Assembly: GCA_025331435.1 (NCBI GenBank)
Contig: JAIWNI010000012.1
Coordinates: forward strand, 393,626 to 457,625
DNA length: 64,000 nt
Origin: Choanephora cucurbitarum
Lineage: Eukaryota > Mucoromycota > Mucoromycetes > Mucorales > Choanephoraceae
Direction: 5' to 3'
Position numbers and translations under genes: made by a program. Every line of letters starts with the position of its first letter. The first letter of the stretch is position 1. The notes under the pieces were generated by a model. The model ran no database searches. It was not told the DNA's origin and worked only from the letters and a program-made list of their open reading frames with translations. This document shows, one piece after another, positions 33,800 to 46,329 of the stretch.

Positions 33800-36700
33800 C
33801 AACACTCTTAACTGTCGTAGTATTGCTAAGACAGTCAACCCCAACGTTCGTTCATCTTTCATCCGCCATTTGCGCAAACACTCCTTTGATATTCTAGCTC
33901 TTCAAGAAACACACACTGACGATGTGCTCTTGCAACAAACACTTTATCAACAATTCCAAGCTTAAAACAGCATCTGGCCCGCTCACTGCGGTCTGATCTG
34001 TTTTCACCCAGATATTGAATTTTCTAACTCTTTTATTGATTGCTGTGGTCGTCTTACCAACACATCCATCACCCATCGCTCAAATCTTTTTGATCCATCC
34101 ACCCTCACTGTAGTCTATTTCCCTGCCGATAGTGGTGAAAGATCCACCTTTCTCACCTCAGCCTCTATTGCTACCTTCTTTCCACCCAAACCATCACGTC
34201 AAGTGATTCTGGGTGATTTTAACTATTCATATGCCAACCACTTCCTTAGTCTTCCTTGTAGAGCGCCCCAAGAATGGCTTGAGTATATTGATCGGTTTTT
34301 TGTAGATACCATCACTTCTATTGGCCAGCTTGCATTGCCCACCTTTCATAACCATAGAGGTACTTCTTGTATCGATTACGGTTTTACTACAAAAGATATG
34401 CTTTCAAGTGTCCTGTATAATCGCAATCAAGTTGACTTTTTGCCAATTGGATGGACAAATCATAGGCTACTCTCACTACGCCTCCGTCTCCAGTCATCAT
34501 CCTCTCCTTCTTCCTCTGCTACCTCTATAGATAACGGTTTCTGGAAAGCGCACCCTCGACTAGCCAAGGATGTTACCTTTCAGGTGAAGCTGAAATCCCG
34601 CTTGTCCGAGGTAGTAGCTAGTTTTCCTTTATATCTTTCTACCTCCCTTAAATGGGAACATTTGAAGCATGTCACTGCCAAAACAGCAAGAGTGTATTCT
34701 CGCCGTCAAGCGTATACCCTTTCTCGCGCCGAAGCTCTGCTCCAAAGAAAGCGGTCTAAGATTGAATTGAACTTAATCCGCGATCCATCTTTGTACTCTA
34801 AACTTTCTCTCTTGTTGCAAGTAGTACAAGAGCAACTGCCATCTTTACAACATTACCATGTTGAAAACTTGGCTTTGAAGGCGGGTATCCGATGGCGTGA
34901 AAAAGGAGAACTTTCTGCAGGATACCTTAAGCGAACTGCCTCGGCAAGACTCTCTAATTTCATTATCCCCCCACTCCAGCATCCAGCTTTGAACCGTGTT
35001 TGTCAAACCAAAGAGGAAATGCTTGATTCAGCTTTTATCTTTTATGATAAACTCTATTCTCCGGCACCAATAGACGTCGATGCTGTTGAATCTCTTTTGA
35101 ACTCAATACCTTCATCGGCTCATATTTCAGATTCTGATTCTAACTTACTACTTGAGAGGATTGCTTTTGATGAATTAGTCGACACCTTTTCCCATTGTCC
35201 TTCTACAAGCAGCCCCGGATTAGATGGATTACCTTACGAAATCATCAAGCTGATTGTAGTCCATCCATCCTGCCGCAAAATTGCCCTGCAGGTTTTCAAT
35301 GACGCCTTACTCTATGGCATCTTTCCTCCGTCTTGGTCGTCTACTTCTGTTTGTCTATTGCCGAAAAAGGGAGATTTGACAGATCTAAAGAATTGGCGTC
35401 CAATTTCCTTAATCAACACTGATGCGAAGGTTTTCACCCGTATCCTGAATGCGCGCTTTCTTTTAGTTGCAGATGACCTAATCAATCCCTACCAGTCTGG
35501 TTTTGTTCGAGGCCGGTTCATCGCTGACAACGGTCTTTTGATGAAGTTGCTGATGGAGCATGCCCGCCTCACTCACTCCCCTGCGATCGCTCTACTTTTG
35601 GATCAAGAGAAAGCCTACGATCGGGTACATCCCCATTATCTACAGCTTGTACTGGAACGTTTTGGTTTTCCTTCCGCAATCATTAACAGCATCACCTCGA
35701 TCTTCTTCTCCACTCAATTGTTTGTCAATGTCAACGGATTTCACTCATCTTCTGTCTTACAAAGGCGAGGCCTACGACAGGGAGATTCGCTCTCGCCGGT
35801 TCTGTTCAACCTGGCTCTCGAACCTCTCTTGAGGTCTATTCTTTCCGCCCCACTTTTGAACACAATTTCTCTGCCTTCTCCTTTGACGTTGTCACTAACT
35901 CTTGAGTTGGGTCCGATTAAATTGCTCGCCTACGCCGATGATGTCCCCTGTTTTCTCAACAATAACAACGAACTCCAACACTTTCTCTCCTTGTTGTCTA
36001 CCTACTCCAGGGCTTCCAACGCATAAGTCAACTATCACAAGACTCAGGCTCTTTCCTTGTCTGGTATTCGAAGTCGATTTATGACCAATTTGGCTTCTCC
36101 CTTAACGGAGGGCCACATTACTCAATGGCATGACTCTTCTTCTGTTGGTCCTATCATTTACTTGGGTTATCCCTTGTTCACCTCCTCTCACCAGCGAGAC
36201 TTTTTTCTCTCCTCTTTGCTTAAGAAGATCAGTGCTGCTTGTTATATCCATAAAGGTCGTCAATTATCAGTTCGAGACCGAGTCACCGTGACGAACTCGC
36301 TGATTCTATCGAAGCTATGGTATGTTCTCCGTGTGGTCTCAGTACTTTTGCCCTTCTTCAATAACCTCTGATCCATTATTTCGGCATTCATATCATACCG
36401 CATTTTTCCACGGCTGAGCTACTTTACTATGTGCCTGCCAAGATCGAAAGGCGGCTTAGGTTTGCTGAACGCACAACAACAACAGGGCACTCTCCAACTT
36501 AGATGGTTAGTTCCACTCCTTGCCGATTTTCAAATTGACACTGTGTCATCAGCCTTTTCTTTGGATCCTGATTCTACTGCAATTTCCTCTATCGTCTTGA
36601 CCCGTATGTTGAATTTCTTTCATCATCATGTTTCAGACTCTCTGGATTATCGCTTACCCTTCTTGTTCCCTGCTCTACGCTCACAGCCGCTCAGAAATAT

Positions 36701-37860
36701 CAACAGCGCCTTTTTGTTGCCTTTCAGAGCTTTGGACTCTCTGTTACACCTGTTTAGAACGGTCGTTGTCACTGCTGCCACCTGCCTCACTTTGTCATTG
36801 TCATCAGTTGTCACACCGAGTACTTTAACTCATATCCCCAAACAGCTTTACTCTCTTCGGGTGTCATTCTTGTACGAGCATAATCCTGAAAGGGATTCCT
36901 GCCTTCGTCCTATTGCCTCTCGCACGCGCCTGGTTCGTTACCCTACTTTGTGCAGACGCTTACATCGAATGGTCAGTACTAATGTCATCAAGTTCGCCGA
37001 ATTCCTCATCCGTGCCTTTATTCCTCCTCGTTTTGCTGCTTTAGGCTGTCATCCTTTTACGCCTGTCTCTGATCATCGTCTCTTTGACCTACATCCGTTC
37101 CTCTCTTGCCTCCTTTTGGACTGGCCATCTTCTGTTTCTCTGCTCACAAGACCACTCTACCGGAGTATGTGCTTGCCTACTACCGCCAAGCCATCCACTC
37201 TCCCCTCTTCACCGATGAAATCTTGGAAGTTCTTTTGGCAGATTCCTCTATCCCACCATGCTCGTACCATCTGGTTCCGTACTATCCATGGAAAGATCCC
37301 TACTCGGAAAATCATGCATGAACGGCTCCAGTCTAAATTTCCTTCTCCGGCCTGTCCAGTTTGTAATCATGCAGTGGAGGACTTTGACCATTTTGTCTTT
37401 TCTTGCCCACCGAAACTCCAGATCTGGCAGAGAGTGTGGCATACTTTCTTTGATAGCTCTGTAGATTTGTCTGTTGACAACCTTTCGTTGAAACAAGCCA
37501 TCCTCAAGCTCGAATTTCCATCTCTTTCCGCCTCTTCTCACCCGTCCTCTCATTTCGCTTCCCTGCTTATCGGCTTTACTTTACAGAGTATATGGCGCGC
37601 TTATTGGACTCTTGTTTTTGAAAATTGTCCCTTCTCACCTGAGACTGTTTACACCACAATTCTTGCTTTCACTCATACCGCTAACCAAGAGTTCCTTATT
37701 GCCAAGGGCATCCCACATCGTCCTTTTCCCCCATTTTTACTTGATGACCATGTTTAGACATCCCTTTTTAGTGTTCATCTTCTATTATACTTTTATTTTC
37801 TTACATAACTAACCAAAACACAAAGCCCCCTAAAAACATTTCAAAATGACAAAACCTAAA
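33800..37860 (+). mobile_element. Non-LTR (LINE) retrotransposon, 5'-truncated and decayed
   Basis: Homology starts abruptly near 33800, within the endonuclease domain and right after an A/G-rich tract, so the 5' end is missing. One plus-strand frame carries endonuclease, reverse transcriptase and a C-terminal zinc-binding region to the TAG at 37755-37757. About 100 bp of 3' untranslated sequence follows. I could not find target-site duplications or a clear poly-A tail. Likely an L1-like/Grem-type element of Mucoromycota. Confidence 0.9.
33801..37757 (+). pseudogene. LINE ORF2: AP endonuclease / reverse transcriptase with three in-frame stops
   Basis: The whole coding body stays in one frame but is cut by TAA 33963-33965, TAA 36024-36026 and TGA 36369-36371. 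The endonuclease part shows LALQETHTDD, VILGDFN and SCIDYGF. The reverse transcriptase shows GLDGLPYEI, NWRPISLINTDAKVFTRIL, YQSGFVRGR, LLLDQEKAYDRV, LRQGDSLSPVLFNLALEPLL and the catalytic YADD box at about 35932. The tail has a zinc-binding CPVC...H...C pattern near 37350-37410 typical of LINE ORF2. No frameshift is seen. The element is therefore inactive but recently degraded. Confidence 0.9.
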
Positions 37861-40800
37861 ACCATAGTTGCGACTTGCCGTGCAAGTACTTAATAAAAGT
37901 AAGCCATTGTGCCCCTAAAAAACAAGCTTACGTCGTGGAGGGCTAGAAAATTCAGTGAACGTGTTTTGCCAGTTTGAATGATAAAAGTGTCCTTTTTATT
38001 TCTTCTGATATATAAGATAAGTTAGCGGAGGCCGTCTTTTAAGTCTGAATAAGATCTAAGATGGTGAGATTGACATGGTTTTTTTTTCCTCATCATGTTT
38101 TGTTAAAGACAAGAATTGATAGCTGGTGAAAAAATCGCTCCAGATTTATTTCTCTGCATGATACCAACTTGCTTGAGTTGGGGGAGAAAGAGACGAAATT
38201 TTCAAAGAAAGAGCATTTAAATATGATAAATGGGAGGGGGTAGAAAGTAAAGAAATCAAACGTGCATAGCGAACGGGAAGGATTTCTTGTATTTTCTTAA
38301 CAGTACTATCCCTTATTTCATTTAGGAACTGAACACGCAAACAGCTTCGAAAAAGAAAATGTTACATGGTATCGATGTTCATTTTATTGTAATACAAAGA
38401 CTATAAGTTTTGATCAGTGTTGTGTCTAAAGGACACATATTATCAGTCAAAGGCTTTCAAATCAAACATTATTCTTACCTTCTTGAGCCTCTCCGAAGCT
38501 TTGCTTACCTTGCTAAATGAGACATCACTATCACTAGTTTTATAAAACGACAGTAAGCCCAATAGTAGCTAACTCTCTAGTCGCAACCTTTTCTTCAACT
38601 TCTTCTCAGTCGCTTCAGCATTTGTGGTTTCCAAAAGTACTTTGGTTCAATGTCGGTGGTTAACACGCTAAGTTTTCCTTAGTATTACACCACTTCTTTT
38701 TAATCTTTAGCTTGCAACGTTTGTGTTGTTGTAAAAATTCTAAACATTTCTTCACAATCCCACGAGGATTTTGTTTAGGTGGGTTTTTGACTTGGCTTGC
38801 TTTCTATAGAAAAACTTGAAAACCAGATAAATGATAAAGAGAAAAGTATCAGTACGCCAGGGCTTGTAATCATACATCCTTAAGTCTATTTTTTAGATGA
38901 TAGAATTAAATTTCAGATTGAGTTGTTCTGATCAAATTATACCAAATAGGTTGATTCTTTTTTAAAGTAGTTTGTATTTTAGCGACAGAGATGCAGAGTC
39001 TTTGGGTACTTGAAAAAAACAAAATGTAATCTTAAGCAGAATTTGACTTGGAAAAGAAACTAAAACATGATGCTGGCTTTATAGTGTAAAGGGGGTTTTT
39101 TTTCAGAAATTCAAACCATAATGTTTCTCAAGAACATGAGCACTCTTGAGTAAAGCGACTATTGCATCTTAGACTAGTATTGCTTCTGTCTTCAATACAG
39201 TGTTTAGGATTTTACAGAAAATTGACCATCTAGACTTTTTTTTTCCTTTGAGTGAAGGAACCCTTTGGTTTTCATAAATGAGAAAATCAATAATCAAAAG
39301 ATGGTATTTCATTATAGAAGAAAACCTCTCTTTTTATTTGAAAAGCAGCAAGGTTCCTAAGCCATGGCTCGCTGCAGGGAAGAAAGATTTAAGACATTTA
39401 GCCTACCTGAGTTATAAGTAACATGAACCTGCATTATAATGATACGTATGCATAATATTGTCAACTGTGATCTATATGACCGGCCTTTTTCCTTTTTTTT
39501 TTATCTTTCAAGCAATAGATTGATAATGAAAAGACGAGCTACACCTATGCCCGTGAAGAGACAATCCAGCCGTGCAAAATTTGCATTGCAATTCTCTTAC
39601 TATTCTTGTAGCAATAATTTGATAATACAATTGAATGTAATACAATTGTCAAAATCAATCTTCAGCTTTAAGCACCGGAAAGGGCAGAAAGCTGATGGAA
39701 CTGAACTAAAGAAGAACAAAAAAAGTATCTAGTATTGAACGATATTAACAGTAGAAAAGAAGCCAAATAGACTAAGAGCCATGATACAAAAAAAAAGCGA
39801 TGTTTACATGCTATTTCAATACATAAATTAAAAAAAAGTAAATAACAAAGCATATGTACATTTATCAATCAATAAACCAGCAGTATCTCTCATTTGTAGC
39901 AGATATTCAAGAAGTAAAGTAATATGTCACTCAACTTCAGTCGACAAGTTGATATGTATCCTATCAGATAGTTTCATAAAAAATTGTCATTTTGATGTAG
40001 ATTGTATTTCTTTTAGCAAACTGTGTATTTTACATAAAGAAAGATCTACGCAATTGAACGATAACAGGCATTTATTAGAAATTAATGAAAGCATTGTCTT
40101 TCTTTTGTATAAACAAAACCTGCACAAAAAAAGAGCTTAATGTGCTAAAACTGATCTCTTTACATGATAGATCAGTTTCAATCCTTTACTATTTAAACCT
40201 ATTCTCGCTTAACATTTGATTCTCAAGTAAATCGGTCTCAATCTTCTCTGACAATGCAGCGTGAATCTGCAAGCTAGTATTGTTTCCTTCTGTTGTCATT
40301 GATTCTATAAATACCTTCGTCTTTGTGGTGACCATTGCTAGAGAGACCTTTAAAAGGAAAACCACAAGCAATTATGGTCTTTAGTGACACTCTTTGCTTT
40401 AGTTATCTATCAATTTTGCTCTGATTCTTTCTCTCTTTCCTTTTCTTTTTTTTTCTATAGAAGGAATTAGATCGCTCTTTGACGGAGTAGATTTGTTAGA
40501 GAACAGCAGAACTCTATCCAATATAGGTCATTTAATCCTGTTTAGTAACTTGAATGATATGGGGTTATCTATTAAAATCGAGACAATTAAGGTATCTTGT
40601 GTTACATCGATTTTTATTTTTTTTTTCTTTTTTTTAATCAAGCTGTGGATTTATTAATTTGACGCAATCACCAAAAAAGACAGAGAAAGTATCGCTAGCT
40701 CAGGATGATTCCCTCAATGAGATCGCTTTGATTTCTTCTTATAAAAGACTTTCCTTGAAGATATGATTCCCTTTCTCTATCTCATGAACACACACACACA

Positions 40801-41998
40801 CACACATTTATCTGATTCTTAGCAAAGATTAGATGATCTAAGCAGAACAAGCGCACTTTCGATATGAAGAGCAATTATTTCCAGGCATCATCAGTTTATC
40901 TTAGCATTGATGATGCATTATGCATAGTTTCACAAAAGTCGATAAAGTTCTATTGTGCTTGATGTAGTTTTGTTCTAAAGAATGAGCTATCCCTCAATAC
41001 GCCTGCATCATCTCAACAATAAGGTACCTTTCTCTTCTAGTTTATCAAGCCACATATGAAATTGTATCACAACACTATTCACATACTTAAAGTAACCAAA
41101 AAGAAAACAAAAATGCAATCCATCGATGCATGCGGTCATCATATGCTAAATTTAGATGTTATGCTGTTTGAAATTGATAGTCAGCTATGTGCTGTTCAAA
41201 TAAAGAAAAAGATACAATGCCCTTCCTATCATCTATCCCATTTCCCTATCTCTTTTTTTCTCTCTCTCTTGTGTATAGATTGAATGATGAATATTTCTGA
41301 TTAAAATAGAGAGAGCATTGATTGGATCAGCAATGATTAAACTGTCTGGTGTTCAATTCTTGACCTGAGCTTCAGGGAAGAATGATTTTTTGTCATGTCA
41401 CCAGCCATTTTGAAACAAAAGTAGGGGAAAAAGAAAGAAAGAGAAACAAAAGAAAGAATAAGATAGCCTATAGTTTGGCATTGAACATGGACTGAGCATA
41501 CGCGTATTTATGCATAAAACAAGAAAATATGGGATTGAATCAAATGCATTCCTGCTGTCTCTCTCTTTCTTAATGATACTTCCAAAAAGCAACAAGACAG
41601 GAGATCTCCATTACAAGCCAGATCAAGAAATTCTATATTACACAATGACTATCCTCACAAATATGCCGTGACTATAGTAGACATCCTGATACTATATGTG
41701 GCTTTCACGCGTTTTCCTTTTTGTTCAAATACCTGGTATTCTAACACTATCCATTTATCCTTCAGAAATATATATATTCATTAAGTCTGACCATCTCCGA
41801 TTCTTCCTGCTAAAATAATTTTCCAACCCTAAACCTCGAACCATAAAAAAAAAAAGCAGTAAATTTTTTTGTCACACGGATTTGCTTCTACATAAGTTCT
41901 ACACTAAACCCCCCCCCCTTTCTTTCTTTTCCTTCTTTTTTTAATTTCCCTCCTTTTCTTTGTTCTTTCTCCTCCTTTTGGTTTTCGAAACAAGAAAT
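37861..41998. other. 4.1-kb gene-free tract
   Basis: No open frame with protein-like composition is found on either strand; the longest is under 100 codons and low-complexity. A (CA)n run lies at 40788-40806. CT-rich sequence at 41908-41982 is the VTS1 leader, and ACGCGT occurs at about 41491 and 41707. AT-rich and similar in texture to the 17-23 kb tract. No RNA gene recognised. Confidence 0.5.
40788..40806. repeat. (CA)n microsatellite
   Basis: About nine CA units within the 38-42 kb gene-free tract. Confidence 0.8.
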
Positions 41999-44096
41999 AT
42001 GTTACCTAATGACTATAACCAAAGGCAAGTCAGACCAATGTCTGAGGTCATTAATTCAAGCCGCTTTATGAGTGATGGTAATTATTTTAAAATAAATCGA
42101 GAATATATTTATTGAATTTTCTGTGTTATAGCTGACGTAGCCGCAAGTTGGTACGAAGACTTACAGAACTATGAACGAAATCTCGACGAGATGGCCTCAA
42201 CTACATTAGACCAGGTAAACTAGAAAAAAAAAGCGAGAGAGAGAGAGAGAAAAAGAGAGGAGAGCGTACTACATAAACAAGAAAATGATAGTTTTTTTTT
42301 TTTGCTTTTCTGATGAGAGACTAGAGTACTAAACGCGTCATCTCGTTCTTTGTTTTTGAAATAGCACTTTAAGGAAGAGATGCAACATGTCGACCAATGG
42401 TATCGTTATTTGACCGAAGCAGAAAAGACAGCTACTATGTATACACTTCTTCAACATTCGAGTCAAGTTCAAGCTAGATTCTTTATCAATTTATTACAAC
42501 AGATGGTCAAGCGAGACCCTTTACTTTCTTTACTTGCTCCAAGCAACAATGAGCAAGGTAAGTTCAATACAAAAAGAGGGAGAGGAGCTGCTAAAGAAAT
42601 TTAGTAGATATGCAAAACCATCTTGCTGGTGCTATGGCAAAGGCGGAGCTTGAGGCAAGCCAACGCTTAATGTCCGTACTACCTTATAAGACAGGTCAAG
42701 TGATAAGCAGGCCTCCCAGTGCCACTAATCGTCGGACTGTGGATCGCCACTCTTTTGCATTAGGGGATACTGAAGAATACAATCGCTTGTTTGGTACAAG
42801 GAACGATTTTACAACACCCAACGGTCGCCCTGCTTCTTATGTTAACAGTCTTCTGGATGACCCTCTTGCTACTGCTTCCACTAGACGCATGAATGGCAGC
42901 AACAGTACCACCAACGGAAATGGAACTACAACAGCTAGACCTCGTACTATGTTTAACAATGGCGGTAGACCTCATTCAGTCATCGAAGGCGACACAACAT
43001 CGTTGTTTCCTAATTGGATCAATACAATTCCTAGCACTAGCAGCTCAATGCGTCGCCAACCTGCTGTTGTAGGTCATATTGGTGATCGTAAATTGATGCC
43101 AGAAAGACCAAAGTCGGCTGATATCAGTAGTTGGGCATTACCTACAGCTACAACCTCTACTGATTCTCTTTTGGATCGCCGCACAACCAGTAGCAATGGT
43201 TTTGCATCTGTATGGGGTAATGCAGGACAAACACCGCCTCAACAATCACAACCATCACAACAACAATCTCCTCAACAACAACCACAACAACCTCAATCCC
43301 CTCAGCAGCAACAGCAGATGGATAATGAGTTGCTTGATTTTGCAAGTACTTTACAGCAACCTTACCGTCGACGTGCCAATGTCAATCGCATTCCTGTAGT
43401 ACCTGAAAGTGATGAAATCACACGTAACAATGCATTTCTGGATGATTCTAGTTTCCGAATTACTGCTCCTGGTATTGAACATTTCAGCAACTATCTGCTG
43501 ACACCCCCAACACCTCAGCAGCAACAACACAAACAGAAACTACAAGGCATTATTGACGGAACTTCAAATTTAATATTAGATGATCATGGATATGCTAGTG
43601 ATCATAGTGATGGCTCACACATGTCTCGTCGTCAATCTTCCATGATACCCAATAACAATAGCGGTAATACTATCATCACAAACAGTAGCAGCAGTACTGG
43701 TATTGGTAGCAGCAGAGCTACAAAGGACAAAAAGGCTGTTGAAGTAGTTGATATGGAGCTTTTGAAAGGTAAAAAAAAAAAGAGAGAAGTGACATCAGTG
43801 GCCCAACTTGGAATGCTTAATTTAATTTTTTAGATGTTCCTGCTTGGCTCAGGAGTCTTCGCTTGCATAAATACAACAGCATTTTCAGTGAACACACTTG
43901 GCAAGAAATTGTGAAGATGTCTGATGAAGAATTGTTGGCCAAAGGTGTTGCTGCTTTAGGCGCTAGACGCAAAATGCTTAAAGTGTTTGAAAACATAAAG
44001 AATCATTGTGAAGCTAATGTAAGTTGTGTTGCTATCAAAAAGCCATTTAATTTTGTCTTAACACTTGTCTTCTTTTAATAGAATATTGAATATTGA
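41999..44096 (+). CDS. VTS1: Vts1/Smaug-like SAM-domain RNA-binding protein (six exons)
   Basis: Exons 41999-42077, 42132-42214, 42365-42557, 42608-43768, 43834-44018 and 44082-44096 encode 571 aa. The C-terminal SAM domain (VPAWLRSLRLHKY, GVAALGARRKMLKVF) carries the basic ALGARRK surface with which Vts1/Smaug proteins bind hairpin RNAs to trigger deadenylation. The conserved N-terminal region (SWYEDLQNYERNLDEMA ... FFINLLQQM) is also typical of fungal Vts1. The middle is low complexity, Ser/Thr/Asn/Gln-rich, with CAA-repeat polyglutamine around 43250-43320. The last exon adds only NIEY and a stop, and without it the ORF would run into the intron. Confidence 0.9.
42234..42250. repeat. (GA)n microsatellite in VTS1 intron
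   Basis: About eight GA units just after the donor of VTS1 intron 2, which is about 150 nt and thus longer than its neighbours. Confidence 0.8.
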
Positions 44097-44458
44097 AACA
44101 GAGTAACTTCACACTTTATCTAATTCTATGTATTTTTGTTTGCTTTTTTCTTTCTTGCTGGGCAAGATACTATTTCTTCCCCTATCTAAACCCACATATA
44201 CATACATTCACCCACCCACCCACAACATATATTCACCAACAAAAAAAAAAACTTTACATATATAAACATATATATCTATCTTTTTTTTTAACACATACAA
44301 CGTATAATACACGTCCCAATTATCTTAAACGCGAACTTAAAAAAAAAGAAAGAGGACGCTTGAATGTAAGATGGCAAGAAGAAAAAAGCAAGATCATCTT
44401 TATTTCAGAAATGGAACTGATTTCATCCTCCTGCTAATGCTGTAGCGACATGCACCGC

Positions 44459-44745
44459 TTATTTCTTGGCAAGAGCGGCTTCAGTACCCTTCTTAGCGAA
44501 ACGTTGGTTACGAAGGAACTTGGCATCCAACTAAATGACAAAGTCAACATCCATTTCTTCTTTCAATTTTCTATCAAAAACTTACACCCTTTTGAGAAGT
44601 GTACTTGTGAGTACGAGGCTTCTTGATACCGTTACGGTGAGCCTTCTTGTCTATAAAGAAAAAGCATGTAAGTCATTGGCATTGGAAATGTTCTTCTTCT
44701 TAACATACTTTGGTTGTGGTTGGTGTGGTTCTTAGACTTGGCCAT
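44459..44745 (-). CDS. RPL29: 60S ribosomal protein eL29 (three exons)
   Basis: Exons 44745-44709, 44650-44586 and 44530-44459 encode 57 aa. The sequence [50 protein letters not shown] is the highly conserved eL29 family, a basic protein of the large subunit. Length and all blocks match. The open frames of the exons are each far below usual cut-offs, so only splicing reveals it. Its upstream region (44746-45132) has C-runs and a GATGGATA simple repeat. Confidence 0.96.
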
Positions 44746-45132
44746 TTCGCTTCTAATCAATAGATTGGTTTAGAATGGATGGATAGATAGATGGATGGAT
44801 AGGCTGGTGGTTCATTTTTTTTTTTACCTAGGTCAAACAAGTAGTTGAAAAGAGGGATTCACTACAATACAACGACATTTGCCTGTTTACTTTCCACTCT
44901 CCCCCCAAATTGGTGTACTCTCCCCCCCTTTTTTTTTATTCTCTCTAGGCTCCGGTACTGAACTCGCTGTCACGTCCCTTTTCTTTTTCAACTCAGAAAA
45001 TCATTGTTAAGAGACCTATTTGTGTCTAGTGTAGTATGCTTCTAGGCATCTTTTTTTTTTCTTTTGTTTATGTATATGCATATATATATATGTACAAAGA
45101 GTTGTCAACCAAGGTCAAAGGAAAGGAACTTG
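44746..45132. other. RPL29 upstream region
   Basis: 387 bp holding the RPL29 promoter and the 3' flank of the methyltransferase gene. It contains a GATGGATA-type simple repeat at 44772-44802, two C-runs (44900-44906, 44924-44930) and a (TA)n run near 45070. No gene is seen. Confidence 0.45.
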
Positions 45133-45849
45133 CTAATTTGAATAAGCCTTTTTGAGCTTCAACTTCCAAATTTCAACATCTTCATTATTGACAGCCTGAT
45201 GTCTAAATAGTTTCTTGGATATCATTTTGGCATCAAATCCAATATGTTTTGCTTTCTGGATAAAGCCATCTACAACAGCATCGTCTCTACGTTCCATAGC
45301 AATCAAGACAATAGTCTGTTTCGAAGCATGATGTTGTATACACTTGAGCAAAGGTTCAACGAGTTCGATTTCATAAATACAATCAGACGCAATGATATAG
45401 TCGAAAACAGAGAGTGGTGTTTCTAGATCAAGCCAATTGAGTGTCTGAGCAGCTATCTTGGGTGATTCAATAACAGCTGAACTATCCATATAATGCCACC
45501 AGTCAAGGATAGCATCATTGGCTTTATGACAATTAGGTGCAAGTACACCCTCTAAAATCTCTGGTAGGTCCGTCAAGACAGTGTCATATCCTAATGAAGC
45601 CATTGTGAGGCCGCCTAGTCCACAGCCACTACCGAGTTCAAGACAGGTCTTGCGGTTCTGTACTTGGCCCTCTTTAAAAGAAGGTCTTTTATGTGAATCA
45701 AACAGGTAGAAAGCAAGCAGTTTGGCTGAATCCCATACAGTTGTGCCATGGTTTTGTGTGTTATTCAATTGATCTAGCTTTAGAACAAAAGATGGATGTA
45801 ATTGAATAGTAAATGTAGGAAGGGCTTTTGTGTCTGATAGATCTTGCAT
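45133..45849 (-). CDS. METTL21-type protein-lysine methyltransferase
   Basis: Single-exon gene of 238 aa in the methyltransferase-16 family, S-adenosylmethionine-dependent enzymes that modify lysines on chaperones or elongation factors. Motif I CLELGSGCGLGGLTMASLG binds the cofactor, VLTDLP is the post-I acidic loop, and IIASDCIYEIELVEPLL is the family-typical D-x-x-Y block. GTTVWDSAKLLAFYL corresponds to the conserved G..VWdaA..L segment. The substrate cannot be told from sequence; yeast Efm/Nnt-type enzymes are relatives. Confidence 0.85.
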   Translation of the reverse strand: MQDLSDTKALPTFTIQLHPSFVLKLDQLNNTQNHGTTVWDSAKLLAFYLFDSHKRPSFKEGQVQNRKTCLELGSGCGLGGLTMASLGYDTVLTDLPEILEGVLAPNCHKANDAILDWWHYMDSSAVIESPKIAAQTLNWLDLETPLSVFDYIIASDCIYEIELVEPLLKCIQHHASKQTIVLIAMERRDDAVVDGFIQKAKHIGFDAKMISKKLFRHQAVNNEDVEIWKLKLKKAYSN

Positions 45850-46329
45850 TTGTTAAAAAAAGAAATTAAATTCAGGAACAAAATAAAACTTTTCTTAATT
45901 CGAAATTGACAGTCTCTTTTTTTTTCTCTTATGTTTCACCATGATGACAAGCATTTCCTGTATAACATTGATATGCTAGTGAGTTGTATCTGAGCAATCA
46001 GAGCCAATTGTATCATATCTATGCACAAGGTATCATATACTTCTTTGAAACTTATTACATCTTACCCAAAAATAATCTGGTTTTAAGATGGTATGTACCA
46101 CAGAGTAAAGTGTGGGCATTCCTATATGGTTTGCCATATGTCTTTACCCAATCAAATTGAGATTTACCAACAACAGTTGTTTCTATTGTCAAGTACATGC
46201 TTAGTTCGACTTGAAACAGCTGAAGAGAACAATCGCTTCATAGACAACAAAGTATTTAGCATAAGGCTATGATACCATTTGATCATAACTACTCTCTTTT
46301 TTTCAGTGAAAAAATTCCCCTCTCCTCCT
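45850..46329. other. Intergenic between methyltransferase and UBL genes
   Basis: 480 bp of AT-rich sequence upstream of the methyltransferase and downstream of the UBL-domain gene. No ORF or RNA gene is recognised. Confidence 0.4.

Noticed and set aside
41056..41283. 75-codon plus-strand ORF in the gene-free tract
   Set aside because: Low complexity with a T-rich end and no family resemblance; expected by chance in 4 kb of AT-rich DNA.
43196..43399. Alternative frame rich in Asn/His over VTS1
   Set aside because: It is the frame-shifted reading of the CAA-rich polyglutamine region of VTS1.
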